This document shows positions 31,263 to 41,031 of a stretch of DNA of 64,000 nucleotides, one piece after another. Positions within the stretch are counted from its first letter, which is position 1. Each line of letters begins with the position of its first letter. Position numbers and translations under genes: made by a program. This stretch comes from Variovorax sp. V213 (GTDB taxonomy: Bacteria > Pseudomonadota > Gammaproteobacteria > Burkholderiales > Burkholderiaceae_C), in assembly GCF_041154455.1 (NCBI RefSeq), contig NZ_AP028664.1, positions 1,551,001 through 1,615,000 on the forward strand, written 5' to 3'. Under the pieces are notes generated by a model that was given only the letters and a program-made list of their open reading frames with translations, ran no database searches and had not been told where the DNA came from.

Positions 31263-32602
31263 TGTCGCCCGAACAAGTGCTCCAGCAATTCCAGGCGACG
31301 GGCGTCCAGACCTGTTTCCATGACCGCCACATCGAGCCGCAGATCTATGCGGGACTCGACGGCACCAACTGGCGCCTGGCCGACTACGAAGCGCGCGGCG
31401 GCTACAAGGCGCTGCGCAAGATCCTCACCGAGGGGCTCACGCCCGACCAGGTGATCGCCGAAGTCAAGGCTTCGGGCCTGCGCGGCCGCGGCGGCGCGGG
31501 TTTTCCGACCGGCCTGAAGTGGAGTTTCATGCCGCGCCAGTTTCCGGGGCAGAAGTACCTCGTCTGCAACTCCGACGAAGGCGAGCCCGGCACGTGCAAG
31601 GACCGCGACATCCTGCAGTTCAACCCGCACATCGTGATCGAAGGCATGGCCATCGCCGCGTATGCGATGGGCATCAGCGTGGGCTACAACTACATCCACG
31701 GCGAGATCTTCCAGAGCTACGACCGCTTCGAGGAGGCCCTCGAAGAAGCGCGCGCCGCCGGCTACCTCGGCGACAAGATCATGGGCAGCACGTACAACTT
31801 CCAGTTGCACGCCGCCCACGGCTTCGGCGCCTACATCTGCGGCGAGGAAACCGCGCTGCTCGAATCGCTCGAAGGCAAGAAGGGCCAGCCGCGCTTCAAG
31901 CCGCCGTTCCCGGCGAGCTTCGGCCTGTACGGCAAGCCGACCACCATCAACAACACCGAGACCTTTGCGGCGGTGCCCTGGATCATCAACAACGGCGGTC
32001 CGGCCTACCTCGAATGCGGCAAGCCGAACAACGGCGGCACCAAGATCTACTCGGTGAGCGGTGACGTCGAACTGCCCGGCAACTACGAAGTGCCCATGGG
32101 CACGCCGTTCTCCAAGCTCCTGGAGCTGTGCGGCGGTGTTCGCAAGGGCCGCACCCTCAAGGCCGTGATTCCCGGCGGGTCGTCGTCACCGGTGCTGCCC
32201 GCTTCCATCATGATGGAATGCACGATGGACTACGACTCCATCGCCAAGGCCGGCTCCATGCTCGGTTCGGGCGCCGTCATCGTCATGGACGACAGCCGCT
32301 CGATGGTCGAGTCGCTCAGGCGCCTGTCGTACTTCTACATGCACGAGTCCTGCGGCCAGTGCACGCCTTGCCGCGAAGGCACGGGCTGGCTCTACCGCGT
32401 GGTGGACCGCATTCACAACGGCCAGGGCAGGGCGTCCGACATGGACCTGCTCAACTCCGTGGCAGACAACATCCAGGGTCGCACGATCTGTGCCCTCGGC
32501 GACGCGGCGGCCATGCCGGTGCGCGCCATGATCAAGCACTTCCGTCACGAGTTCGAGGCCTTGATTCCGGGCTACGTCCCGAAAGCGCCCGTCAAGGCCT
32601 GA
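31262..32602 (+). CDS. nuoF: NADH-quinone oxidoreductase subunit F
   Basis: A 446-residue 51-kDa subunit that binds NADH and FMN and cluster N3. The FMN/NADH glycine-rich motif is GLRGRGGAGFPTGLKW with NSDEGEPGTCKDRD. The cluster cysteines are in ESCGQCTPCREG and GRTICALGDAA. A GC-rich interspersed repeat separates it from nuoG, leaving a 92-base gap, unusually long for this operon. Confidence 0.97.
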   Translation: MSPEQVLQQFQATGVQTCFHDRHIEPQIYAGLDGTNWRLADYEARGGYKALRKILTEGLTPDQVIAEVKASGLRGRGGAGFPTGLKWSFMPRQFPGQKYLVCNSDEGEPGTCKDRDILQFNPHIVIEGMAIAAYAMGISVGYNYIHGEIFQSYDRFEEALEEARAAGYLGDKIMGSTYNFQLHAAHGFGAYICGEETALLESLEGKKGQPRFKPPFPASFGLYGKPTTINNTETFAAVPWIINNGGPAYLECGKPNNGGTKIYSVSGDVELPGNYEVPMGTPFSKLLELCGGVRKGRTLKAVIPGGSSSPVLPASIMMECTMDYDSIAKAGSMLGSGAVIVMDDSRSMVESLRRLSYFYMHESCGQCTPCREGTGWLYRVVDRIHNGQGRASDMDLLNSVADNIQGRTICALGDAAAMPVRAMIKHFRHEFEALIPGYVPKAPVKA

Positions 32603-32615
32603 GCGCGATGAAATT

Positions 32616-32683
32616 GCCCCCTTACTCACATTCGTTCGCTGCCCCCCGAGGGGCGCTGGCCTCCCTTGGGGCGGCCCGGCGGA
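32616..32683 (+). repeat. GC-rich interspersed repeat, copy 2, inside the nuo operon
   Basis: Between nuoF and nuoG lies CCCCC, a stretch with ACTCACATTCGTTCGCTG, the dyad GCCCCCCGAGGGGC, CCTCCCTTGGGG and CGGCCCGGCGGA. It matches copies at 22382 (inverted) and 53032. An ATG at 32608 just after the nuoF stop opens a frame through the repeat that runs in phase into nuoG (MKLPPYSHSFAAPRGALAS...). The repeat end also supplies the sequence just before the nuoG start. Confidence 0.72.
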
Positions 32684-32694
32684 AGCCCACACAT

Positions 32695-34857
32695 ATGGTT
32701 GAAATCGAACTCGACGGCAAGAAGGTCGAAGTGACCGAAGGCAGCATGGTGATGCATGCGGCCGACAAGGCGGGCACCTACATCCCGCACTTCTGCTATC
32801 ACAAGAAGCTCAGCATCGCGGCCAACTGCCGCATGTGCCTGGTCGACGTGGAAAAAGCGCCCAAGCCGATGCCGGCCTGCGCCACGCCCGTCACGCAGGG
32901 CATGATCGTTCGCACCAAGAGCGAAAAGGCCATCAAGGCGCAGCAGTCGGTCATGGAGTTCCTCCTGATCAACCACCCGCTGGATTGCCCCATTTGCGAC
33001 CAGGGCGGCGAATGCCAGCTGCAAGACCTGGCCGTGGGCTACGGCGGTTCTTCTTCGCGCTACGAAGAAGAAAAACGCGTCGTCTTCCACAAGGACGTCG
33101 GCCCGCTGATCAGCATGGAAGAAATGAGCCGCTGCATCCATTGCACGCGCTGCGTCCGCTTCGGCCAGGAAGTGGCCGGCGTGATGGAGCTCGGCATGAC
33201 GCAACGTGGCGAGCACTCCGAAATCGAAACCTTCCTCGGCGATTCGGTCGACTCCGAACTGTCGGGCAACATGATCGACATCTGCCCGGTCGGCGCGCTC
33301 ACGAGCAAGCCGTTCCGCTACAGCGCCCGCACCTGGGAGCTGTCGCGCCGCAAGTCGGTGAGCCCGCACGACTCCACCGGCGCCAACCTGATCGTCCAGG
33401 TCAAGAACAACCGCGTGATGCGCGTGGTGCCGCTCGAGAACGAAGACGTCAACGAGTGCTGGATTGCCGACCGCGACCGCTTCTCCTACGAAGGGCTCAA
33501 CGGCCCGGAACGCCTCACGCAGCCCATGCTCAAGCAGGGCGGCCAATGGCACCAGGTCGACTGGCAGACCGCGCTCGAATACGTGGCCAACGGCCTGAAG
33601 CAGATCAAGGCTGACCACGGCGCGCAGAGCATCGGCACGCTGGCGAGCCCGCACAGCACGCTCGAAGAGCTGCAGCTTGCCGCCATGCTCACGCGTGAAC
33701 TCGGCAGCGACAACATCGACTACCGCCTGCGCAACGCCGAATTCACGGCGTTCGAAGGCGTGCGCTGGCTCGGCACCTCGATCGCATCGCTCACGCAGCT
33801 GCAGCGCGCGCTGGTCGTCGGTTCGAACCTGCGCAAGGACCACCCGCTGTTCGCGCAGCGCATCCGCCAGGCCGTGCGAAAGGGCGCCGCGCTGTCGGTG
33901 ATCACCTCGGCCAGCCTGATGGCCGACCGCGAAGCCTGGGCCATCAGCGTGGCGCAATCGACGATCGTCGAAGCCGACCAGTGGGTCGAAGCGCTGGCCG
34001 CTGTTGCCGCGGCCATCGGCCAGACCAACGGCGCCGCTGCGCCTCTGGCACCGAAGAATGCACCGGATGCCGCCGCGCAGGCCATCGCAGCTTCGCTGCT
34101 GAGCGGCGAGCGCAAGGCCATCCTGCTCGGCAATGCCGCCGCCCACCACGCGCAAGCCAGCAGCCTGCTGGCCCTCGCGAACTGGATCGGCGCGCAGACC
34201 GGCGCCACCGTCGGCTACCTGACCGAAGCCGCCAACACCGTGGGCGCGCAACTCGTCGGCGCGTTCCCGAAGAACGGCGGCCTCGATGCCGGCCGCATGC
34301 TGGCGGCGGGTTCCGGCCTCAAGGCGGTGCTGCTGCTCAATACCGAGCCGGTGTTCGACTCGGCCGCGGGCGCCGCAGCCGCCGATGTCATCGGCAATGC
34401 GCAAATGGTCGTCACGCTGAGCCCCTTCAAGGCCAACCTCGAGTTCAGCGACGTGCTGCTGCCCATCGCGCCGTTCACCGAAACGCCGGGCACCTTCGTC
34501 AATGCCGAAGGCCGCCTGCAAAGCTTCCATGCCGTCGTGAAGCCGCAAGGCGAAGCGCGCCCGGCCTGGAAGGTGCTGCGCGTGCTCGCCAACCTGCTCG
34601 GCCTGCCGGGCTTTGCTTTCGAATCGACCGCCGACGTGCTGCGCACCATCGGCGACAACGGCGCCGTGCCGGCCGATGTGCTCCGCAATACGACCGCCGC
34701 AAAGGCCGTGGCTTCCACGGGTGCGGTTCCCGCACCCGTGGTCGCGAGCATCTACCGGCTCGACTCGATCGTGCGCCGCGCACCGTCGCTGCAACTTACC
34801 GCCGATGCGCGCAACGCATTGGCAGCACCGGCCCGTGCCGAGGAGGCATTGGCATGA
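32695..34857 (+). CDS. nuoG: NADH-quinone oxidoreductase subunit G
   Basis: A 720-residue 75-kDa subunit holding a chain of iron-sulfur clusters. The N-terminal ferredoxin domain has the [2Fe-2S] cysteines in HFCYHKKLSIAANCRMCLVD, then DCPICDQGGECQLQD and MSRCIHCTRCVRFG for [4Fe-4S] clusters. The rest is a molybdopterin-oxidoreductase-like domain without cofactor. The start MVEIELDGKKVEV matches homologues; the in-frame extension to 32608 through the repeat is probably not native. No strong Shine-Dalgarno: the preceding bases are from the repeat. Its TGA overlaps the nuoH start. Confidence 0.96.
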   Translation: MVEIELDGKKVEVTEGSMVMHAADKAGTYIPHFCYHKKLSIAANCRMCLVDVEKAPKPMPACATPVTQGMIVRTKSEKAIKAQQSVMEFLLINHPLDCPICDQGGECQLQDLAVGYGGSSSRYEEEKRVVFHKDVGPLISMEEMSRCIHCTRCVRFGQEVAGVMELGMTQRGEHSEIETFLGDSVDSELSGNMIDICPVGALTSKPFRYSARTWELSRRKSVSPHDSTGANLIVQVKNNRVMRVVPLENEDVNECWIADRDRFSYEGLNGPERLTQPMLKQGGQWHQVDWQTALEYVANGLKQIKADHGAQSIGTLASPHSTLEELQLAAMLTRELGSDNIDYRLRNAEFTAFEGVRWLGTSIASLTQLQRALVVGSNLRKDHPLFAQRIRQAVRKGAALSVITSASLMADREAWAISVAQSTIVEADQWVEALAAVAAAIGQTNGAAAPLAPKNAPDAAAQAIAASLLSGERKAILLGNAAAHHAQASSLLALANWIGAQTGATVGYLTEAANTVGAQLVGAFPKNGGLDAGRMLAAGSGLKAVLLLNTEPVFDSAAGAAAADVIGNAQMVVTLSPFKANLEFSDVLLPIAPFTETPGTFVNAEGRLQSFHAVVKPQGEARPAWKVLRVLANLLGLPGFAFESTADVLRTIGDNGAVPADVLRNTTAAKAVASTGAVPAPVVASIYRLDSIVRRAPSLQLTADARNALAAPARAEEALA

Positions 34858-35930
34858 TCGATTCACTGCATGCTTTCGGCCAGGGCTTGGTCCATGCGGG
34901 CTGGTGGACAGCCGCGGCCTGGCCCGTGATCTGGACGCTGATCAAGATCATCGTGGTCGTGCTTCCGCTGATGGGGGCCGTGGCCTACCTCACGCTGTGG
35001 GAGCGCAAGGCCATCGGCTTCACGCAGATCCGCATCGGCCCGAACCGCATCGGGCCGCTGGGCCTGCTGCAGCCCATCGCCGACGCGCTCAAGCTGCTGA
35101 CCAAGGAAATCATTCTTCCGACGGTCGCCAACAAGGGCCTGTTCCTGCTGGGCCCGATCATGACCATCATGCCGGCGCTCGCCGCATGGGCCGTGATTCC
35201 CTTCGGTCCCGATGTGGCGCTGGCCAACATCAACGCCGGCCTGCTGTTCGTGATGGCCATCACCTCGCTCGAGGTCTACGGCGTGATCATCGCGGGCTGG
35301 GCTTCCAACTCGAAGTACGCCTTCCTTGGCGCGCTGCGCGCCTCGGCGCAGATGGTGAGCTACGAAATCGCGATGGGCTTCTGCTTCGTCGTGGTGCTGA
35401 TGGTCTCGGCCAGCCTGAACATGACCGACATCGTGACAGGGCAGGGCAAGGGCACGTTCGCATCGATGGGCATCGGGTTCCTGTCGTGGAACTGGCTGTC
35501 GCTGCTGCCGATCTTCGTCGTCTACTTCATCTCGGGCCTGGCTGAAACCAACCGCCACCCCTTCGACGTGGTCGAAGGCGAGTCCGAAATCGTCGCGGGC
35601 CACATGATCGAGTACTCGGGCATGAGCTTTGCCATGTTCTTCCTGGCCGAGTACGCCAACATGTGGCTGGTCTCGATCCTGTGCGTGGTGCTGTTCCTCG
35701 GCGGATGGCTGCCGCCGTTCGAGTTCCTGAGCTTCATCCCCGGTTGGATCTGGCTCGGTGCCAAGACCTTCTGCGTGGTCACCATGTTCCTGTGGGTTCG
35801 CTCGACGTTCCCGCGCTTCCGCTACGACCAGATCATGCGTCTGGGCTGGAAGATCTTCATCCCGGTCACGCTCGTGTGGCTGGTCGTGGTCGGTGCCTGG
35901 ATGCAGACCCCGTTCAACATCTGGAAATAA
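34854..35930 (+). CDS. nuoH: NADH-quinone oxidoreductase subunit H
   Basis: A 358-residue membrane subunit with about eight helices, at the junction of the peripheral and membrane arms and part of the quinone chamber. Signatures are LWERKAIGFTQIRIGPNRIGP and AETNRHPFDVVEGESEIVAG. It overlaps nuoG by four bases (ATGA). Length is normal for betaproteobacteria. Confidence 0.97.
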   Translation: MIDSLHAFGQGLVHAGWWTAAAWPVIWTLIKIIVVVLPLMGAVAYLTLWERKAIGFTQIRIGPNRIGPLGLLQPIADALKLLTKEIILPTVANKGLFLLGPIMTIMPALAAWAVIPFGPDVALANINAGLLFVMAITSLEVYGVIIAGWASNSKYAFLGALRASAQMVSYEIAMGFCFVVVLMVSASLNMTDIVTGQGKGTFASMGIGFLSWNWLSLLPIFVVYFISGLAETNRHPFDVVEGESEIVAGHMIEYSGMSFAMFFLAEYANMWLVSILCVVLFLGGWLPPFEFLSFIPGWIWLGAKTFCVVTMFLWVRSTFPRFRYDQIMRLGWKIFIPVTLVWLVVVGAWMQTPFNIWK

Positions 35931-35947
35931 CTGGAAGCGCCAACATC

Positions 35948-36469
35948 ATGTCTGCTGCGCATACCGCAACAACGTCCGCTCCGTTCTCGCTCAAGGATTT
36001 TTTGGGCAGCTTCATGCTGTTCGAACTGTTCAAGGGTCTTGCCATCACCGGCAAGTACGCCTTCGCCCGCAAGATCACGGTGCAGTTTCCCGAAGAAAAA
36101 ACGCCGCTTTCGCCGCGCTTTCGCGGCCTGCACGCGCTGCGCCGCTATGAAAACGGCGAAGAGCGCTGCATTGCCTGCAAGCTCTGCGAAGCCGTGTGCC
36201 CGGCGCTCGCCATCACCATCGAATCCGATGTGCGCGACGACGGCTCGCGCCGCACCACGCGCTACGACATCGACTTGACCAAGTGCATCTTCTGCGGTTT
36301 CTGCGAAGAGAGCTGCCCGGTCGACTCGATCGTCGAGACCCACATCTTCGAATACCACGGCGAAAAGCGCGGCGACCTGTACTTCACCAAGGACATGCTG
36401 CTGGCCGTGGGCGACCGCTACGAAAAAGAAATTGCAGCGAACAAGGCGGCCGACGCCAAGTACCGCTGA
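35948..36469 (+). CDS. nuoI: NADH-quinone oxidoreductase subunit I
   Basis: A 173-residue ferredoxin-like subunit with two [4Fe-4S] clusters, N6a and N6b. The cysteine motifs are CIACKLCEAVCPALAI and CIFCGFCEESCPVDSI. The N-terminal FLGSFMLFELFKGLAIT is an amphipathic membrane-contact region. It starts 17 bases after nuoH. Confidence 0.97.
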   Translation: MSAAHTATTSAPFSLKDFLGSFMLFELFKGLAITGKYAFARKITVQFPEEKTPLSPRFRGLHALRRYENGEERCIACKLCEAVCPALAITIESDVRDDGSRRTTRYDIDLTKCIFCGFCEESCPVDSIVETHIFEYHGEKRGDLYFTKDMLLAVGDRYEKEIAANKAADAKYR

Positions 36470-36508
36470 TCCCGCTCAGCCCGAACCCCGTACCAATTCG
36501 AATTCCAA

Positions 36509-37168
36509 ATGGACGTCAAGACCGGTCTGTTCTATCTGTTTGCCGTGGTGCTGCTGTTTGCAGCCTTCCGCGTCATCACCGCCCGCAATCCCGTATACGC
36601 CGCGCTGTACCTGGTGCTGGCCTTCTTCCAGGCCTCGGCGATCTGGCTTTTGCTGCGCGCCGAGTTTTTGGCGATCGCGCTCGTGCTCGTCTATGTCGGG
36701 GCGGTGATGGTGCTGTTCCTGTTCGTCGTGATGATGCTGGACATCAACGTCGACGGCCTGCGGCAGGGCTTCTGGAAGCACTTTCCGCTGGCTGCCGGCG
36801 TGGGCGCGCTCATCGCGCTCGAAATGGCCGCGGTGCTGATGGGCGGCTTTCGCCTCGGTGAAGCGCCGCGCGCCATGGCGATCACCTCTCCCAACAGCTC
36901 GAACACGCTCGAACTCGGCAAGCTGCTGTATTCCGAATACCTCTATCCGCTGGAAATTGCCGCGGTCATCCTGCTCGTGGCCATCGTGGCCGCCATTGCA
37001 CTGACGCTGCGCACCCGCAAGGACAGCAAGTACGTCAACCCGTCGGACCAGGTGCGCGTGAAGGCACGCGACCGCGTTCGCATCGTGCAGATGGCGGTCA
37101 CGCGCGCCGCCGAGCCCGTGGTGGAAGCACCCGCCGACGCCGCAGCGGCAAAGGAAAACAAGGCATGA
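36509..37168 (+). CDS. nuoJ: NADH-quinone oxidoreductase subunit J
   Basis: A 219-residue membrane subunit with five predicted helices and the conserved glycine/valine helix region VYVGAVMVLFLFVVMMLDIN. The C-terminal 60 residues are a charged cytoplasmic tail ending in an Ala/Glu-rich stretch. Its stop overlaps the nuoK start by four bases. Confidence 0.95.
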   Translation: MDVKTGLFYLFAVVLLFAAFRVITARNPVYAALYLVLAFFQASAIWLLLRAEFLAIALVLVYVGAVMVLFLFVVMMLDINVDGLRQGFWKHFPLAAGVGALIALEMAAVLMGGFRLGEAPRAMAITSPNSSNTLELGKLLYSEYLYPLEIAAVILLVAIVAAIALTLRTRKDSKYVNPSDQVRVKARDRVRIVQMAVTRAAEPVVEAPADAAAAKENKA

Positions 37169-37473
37169 CGCTCACGCTCGGACACTTTCTATCGCTCGGC
37201 GCCATGCTCTTTGCGCTCTCGGTGATCGGCATTTTCCTGAACCGCAAGAACCTCATCGTGCTGCTGATGGCCATCGAGCTGATGCTGCTCGCGGTGAACA
37301 TGAACTTCGTGGCGTTCTCGTACTACCTGGGCGACATGCACGGCCAGATCTTCGTGTTCTTTATCCTGACGGTGGCCGCGGCCGAATCGGCCATCGGCCT
37401 TGCGCTGCTGGTCTTGTTGTTCCGCAACAAGTCCAACATCAACGTCGACGAACTCAACTCACTCAAGGGTTGA
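37165..37473 (+). CDS. nuoK: NADH-quinone oxidoreductase subunit K
   Basis: A 102-residue MrpC-like membrane subunit with three helices. The buried glutamates of the proton path are seen in MAIELMLLAVNMNF and VAAAESAIGLALLVL. It overlaps nuoJ by four bases. Length matches the family. Confidence 0.96.
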   Translation: MTLTLGHFLSLGAMLFALSVIGIFLNRKNLIVLLMAIELMLLAVNMNFVAFSYYLGDMHGQIFVFFILTVAAAESAIGLALLVLLFRNKSNINVDELNSLKG

Positions 37474-37480
37474 AAGCAGT

Positions 37481-39514
37481 ATGAGCGCAACCCTTTCCGC
37501 ACCCACCCTGCTGGCCGTGCCGCTGGCACCCCTGGTCGGCGCCGTCGTCGCCGGCCTGTTCGGCACCAAGTTCGGCGGCAACCATATCGGCCGCAAGGTC
37601 ACGCACTCGCTGACCATCCTCGGTGTTTTCGTCGCTTTCATCATCTCGGCCATGACGCTGAAGAGCGTGGTGGTCGACGGCGCCCGCTTCAACGCCACCA
37701 TCTACGAATGGATGGTGGTCGGCGGCCTCAAGATGGAGATCGGCTTCCTGGTCGACGGCCTCACGGCCATGATGATGTGCGTGGTGAGCTTCGTCTCGCT
37801 GATGGTGCACGTCTACACCATCGGCTACATGGAAGAAGACGAGGGCTACAACCGCTTCTTCGCGTACATATCGCTCTTCACCTTCTCGATGTTGATGCTC
37901 GTCATGAGCAACAACATGCTCCAGCTGTTCTTCGGCTGGGAGGCGGTGGGCCTGGTGTCGTACCTGCTGATCGGCTTCTGGTTCAACAAGCCGACCGCCA
38001 TCTTCGCGAACATGAAGGCCTTCCTGGTCAACCGCGTGGGCGACTTCGGCTTCATTCTCGGCATCGGCCTGATCGCGGCCTACGCCGGTACGCTGAACTA
38101 CGGCGAGGCTTTCGCCAAGGCCAACACGCTGGCTGGCATCACCTTCCCCGGCACCGAGTGGATGCTGGTGACCGTGATCTGCATCTGCCTGTTCATCGGC
38201 GCCATGGGCAAGAGCGCGCAGTTCCCGCTGCACGTGTGGCTGCCCGACTCGATGGAAGGCCCGACCCCCATCTCGGCACTGATCCACGCGGCAACCATGG
38301 TGACGGCGGGTATCTTCATGGTGGCGCGCATGTCGCCGCTGTTCGAACTCAGCGACACCGCCTTGAGCTTCATCCTAGTGATCGGTGCCATCACGGCGCT
38401 GTTCATGGGCTTCCTCGGCATCATCCAGAACGACATCAAGCGCGTGGTCGCGTACTCGACGCTCTCGCAGCTGGGCTACATGACGGTGGCGCTCGGCGCA
38501 TCGGCCTATTCGGTCGCGGTGTTCCACCTGATGACGCACGCCTTCTTCAAGGCGCTGCTGTTCCTCGGCGCGGGCTCGGTGATCATCGGCATGCACCACA
38601 ACCAGGACATCCGCTGGATGGGCGGCGTGCGCAAGTACATGCCGATCACCTGGATCACCTCGCTCGTGGGTTCGCTCGCGCTGATCGGCACGCCGTTCTT
38701 CGCCGGTTTCTACTCGAAGGACAGCATCATCGAAGCGGTGCACGAAAGCCACCTGTGGGGCGCGCAGTTCGCCTATTACGCAGTGCTGGCCGGCGTGTTC
38801 GTGACGGCGTTCTACTCGTTCCGCATGTACTTCCTGGTGTTCCACGGCAAGGAGCGCTACGACCAGAATCCCGACGCGCACCATCACGACGAGCATGCTG
38901 AGCACGACGAGAACCATGGCCATCACGGCCAGAAGCCGCACGAATCGCCCTGGGTGGTGTGGCTGCCGCTGGTTCTGCTGGCCATCCCGTCCGTGGTGAT
39001 CGGCTTCATGACGATCGAGCCGATGCTCTTCGGCGAGTTCTTCAAGGGCGCCATCGCCGTCGACGCCGACAAGCACCATGCCATGAAGGAACTCGGAGAA
39101 GCCTTCCACGGCCCCGTGGCCATGGCGATCCACGGCCTGACGGCGCCGCCGTTCTGGCTGGCGCTGGCCGGCGTGGTGCTCTCGTTCTACATGTACATGG
39201 TCAATCCGGCGCTGCCGGCCGCGATCAAGCGCGCCTTCGGCCCGGTCTATCGCCTGCTGGACAACAAGTACTACCTCGACTGGTTCAACGAGAACGTCCT
39301 CGCCCGTGCCACGCGTGCCTTTGGCACCGGCCTGTGGAAGGGCGGCGACCAGGCGTTGATCGATGGTGCCCTGGTCAACGGTTCATGGAAGGTCGTCGGC
39401 CGCGTCTCGGGCGCGGTGCGCTGGCTCCAGTCGGGCTACATCTATCACTACGCCTTCGCGATGCTGCTCGGCATCTTCATCCTGATGACGTACTTCGTCT
39501 GGTTCAAACGCTGA
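37481..39514 (+). CDS. nuoL: NADH-quinone oxidoreductase subunit L
   Basis: A 677-residue antiporter-like proton-pumping subunit with about fifteen helices and the long lateral helix near the C terminus. Key charged residues of the MrpA fold are in FFGWEAVGLVSYLLIGFW and GKSAQFPLHVWLPDSMEGPTP. A histidine-rich loop (DAHHHDEHAEHDENHGHH) lies near residues 465-485 and might bind metal. It starts seven bases after nuoK. Confidence 0.97.
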   Translation: MSATLSAPTLLAVPLAPLVGAVVAGLFGTKFGGNHIGRKVTHSLTILGVFVAFIISAMTLKSVVVDGARFNATIYEWMVVGGLKMEIGFLVDGLTAMMMCVVSFVSLMVHVYTIGYMEEDEGYNRFFAYISLFTFSMLMLVMSNNMLQLFFGWEAVGLVSYLLIGFWFNKPTAIFANMKAFLVNRVGDFGFILGIGLIAAYAGTLNYGEAFAKANTLAGITFPGTEWMLVTVICICLFIGAMGKSAQFPLHVWLPDSMEGPTPISALIHAATMVTAGIFMVARMSPLFELSDTALSFILVIGAITALFMGFLGIIQNDIKRVVAYSTLSQLGYMTVALGASAYSVAVFHLMTHAFFKALLFLGAGSVIIGMHHNQDIRWMGGVRKYMPITWITSLVGSLALIGTPFFAGFYSKDSIIEAVHESHLWGAQFAYYAVLAGVFVTAFYSFRMYFLVFHGKERYDQNPDAHHHDEHAEHDENHGHHGQKPHESPWVVWLPLVLLAIPSVVIGFMTIEPMLFGEFFKGAIAVDADKHHAMKELGEAFHGPVAMAIHGLTAPPFWLALAGVVLSFYMYMVNPALPAAIKRAFGPVYRLLDNKYYLDWFNENVLARATRAFGTGLWKGGDQALIDGALVNGSWKVVGRVSGAVRWLQSGYIYHYAFAMLLGIFILMTYFVWFKR

Positions 39515-39539
39515 GCTTTAGCGCTGGAGAAAAAGAAAA

Positions 39540-41018
39540 ATGGGTTTGTTGAGCCTTGCCATCTGGGTGCCGATCGCATTCGGTGTCGCGTTGCTGGCGT
39601 TCGGCCGTGACGAGCACGCCCGGGGCGTGCGCTGGGTCGCGCTGGTCGGCGCCATCGTCAGTTTCCTGGTGACCGTGCCGCTTTACACGGGCTTCCAGAA
39701 CGGCACCGCCGCGATGCAGTTCGTCGAAAAGGCCAGCTGGATCACACGCTTCAATGTCAGCTACCACGTTGGCATCGACGGCCTGTCGCTCTGGCTGGTG
39801 CTGTTGACCTCGTTCACCACCGTGGTGGTCGTGATCTCGGCCTGGGAAGTGATCACCGAGCGCGTCAACCAGTACATGGCCGCGTTCCTGATTCTTTCGG
39901 GCTTCATGATCGGCGTGTTCGCCGCGCTCGACGGCATCCTGTTCTACGTGTTCTTCGAAGCCACGCTGATCCCGATGTATCTCATCATCGGCATCTGGGG
40001 CGGCCCGAACAAGATCTACGCGGCGTTCAAGTTCTTCATCTACACCTTGCTCGGCTCGCTGCTGACGCTGGTGGCGCTGATCTACCTGTACAACAAGTCG
40101 GGCGGCAGCTTCGACATCCTGAGCTGGCACAAGCTTCCGCTCGGTTCCACGGCGCAGACCTTCCTGTTCTTCGCGTTCTTTGCCGCCTTTGCGGTCAAGG
40201 TGCCGATGTGGCCGGTCCACACCTGGCTGCCCGACGTGCACGTCGAGGCGCCGACCGGTGGCTCGGCCGTGCTGGCCGCCATCATGCTGAAGCTCGGTGC
40301 CTACGGTTTCCTGCGCTTCTCGATGCCGATCGCGCCCGACGCCTCGCACGAATGGGCCTGGCTCATGATCGGGCTGTCGCTGATCGCGGTGATCTATGTC
40401 GGCCTGGTGGCGCTGGTGCAGGAAGACATGAAGAAGCTCGTGGCGTACTCGTCGGTCGCGCACATGGGCTTCGTCACGCTCGGCTTCTTCATCTTCAACG
40501 AGCTCGGCGTGTCCGGCGGCATCGTGCAGATGATTGCGCACGGCTTCGTGTCGGGCGCCATGTTCCTCGGCATCGGCGTGCTGTACGACCGCGTGCATTC
40601 GCGCCAGATCGCCGATTACGGCGGCGTGGTCAACACCATGCCCAAGTTCGCCGCGTTCGCGCTGCTGTTCGCCATGGCCAACTGCGGCCTGCCGGGCACC
40701 GCCGGTTTCGTGGGCGAATGGATGGTCATCCTGGGTGCGGTCAAGGCCAACTTCTGGCTCGGCATGGGTGCCGCGACCGCGCTGATCTTCGGCGCGGCCT
40801 ACACACTCTGGATGTACAAGCGCGTGTACCTCGGCCCGGTCGGCAACGACCACGTCAAGGAACTCAGCGACATCAATGCCCGCGAGTTCCTGATGCTGTC
40901 GCTGCTGGCCATTGCCGTGCTGTGGATGGGCCTCTATCCGAAGCCGTTCACCGCTGCGATGGATGCTTCCGTGACGGAGCTCCTGCGCCATGTGGCGATT
41001 TCGAAGCTGCCCTCCTGA
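39540..41018 (+). CDS. nuoM: NADH-quinone oxidoreductase subunit M
   Basis: A 492-residue antiporter-like membrane subunit with about fourteen helices. The conserved glutamate and lysine motifs appear in YVFFEATLIPMYLIIGIWGG and AVKVPMWPVHTWLPDVHVEAPT. It is one of three proton-pumping modules with NuoL and NuoN. It starts 25 bases after nuoL. Confidence 0.97.
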   Translation: MGLLSLAIWVPIAFGVALLAFGRDEHARGVRWVALVGAIVSFLVTVPLYTGFQNGTAAMQFVEKASWITRFNVSYHVGIDGLSLWLVLLTSFTTVVVVISAWEVITERVNQYMAAFLILSGFMIGVFAALDGILFYVFFEATLIPMYLIIGIWGGPNKIYAAFKFFIYTLLGSLLTLVALIYLYNKSGGSFDILSWHKLPLGSTAQTFLFFAFFAAFAVKVPMWPVHTWLPDVHVEAPTGGSAVLAAIMLKLGAYGFLRFSMPIAPDASHEWAWLMIGLSLIAVIYVGLVALVQEDMKKLVAYSSVAHMGFVTLGFFIFNELGVSGGIVQMIAHGFVSGAMFLGIGVLYDRVHSRQIADYGGVVNTMPKFAAFALLFAMANCGLPGTAGFVGEWMVILGAVKANFWLGMGAATALIFGAAYTLWMYKRVYLGPVGNDHVKELSDINAREFLMLSLLAIAVLWMGLYPKPFTAAMDASVTELLRHVAISKLPS

Positions 41019-41031
41019 TGAAGAGAACGAG

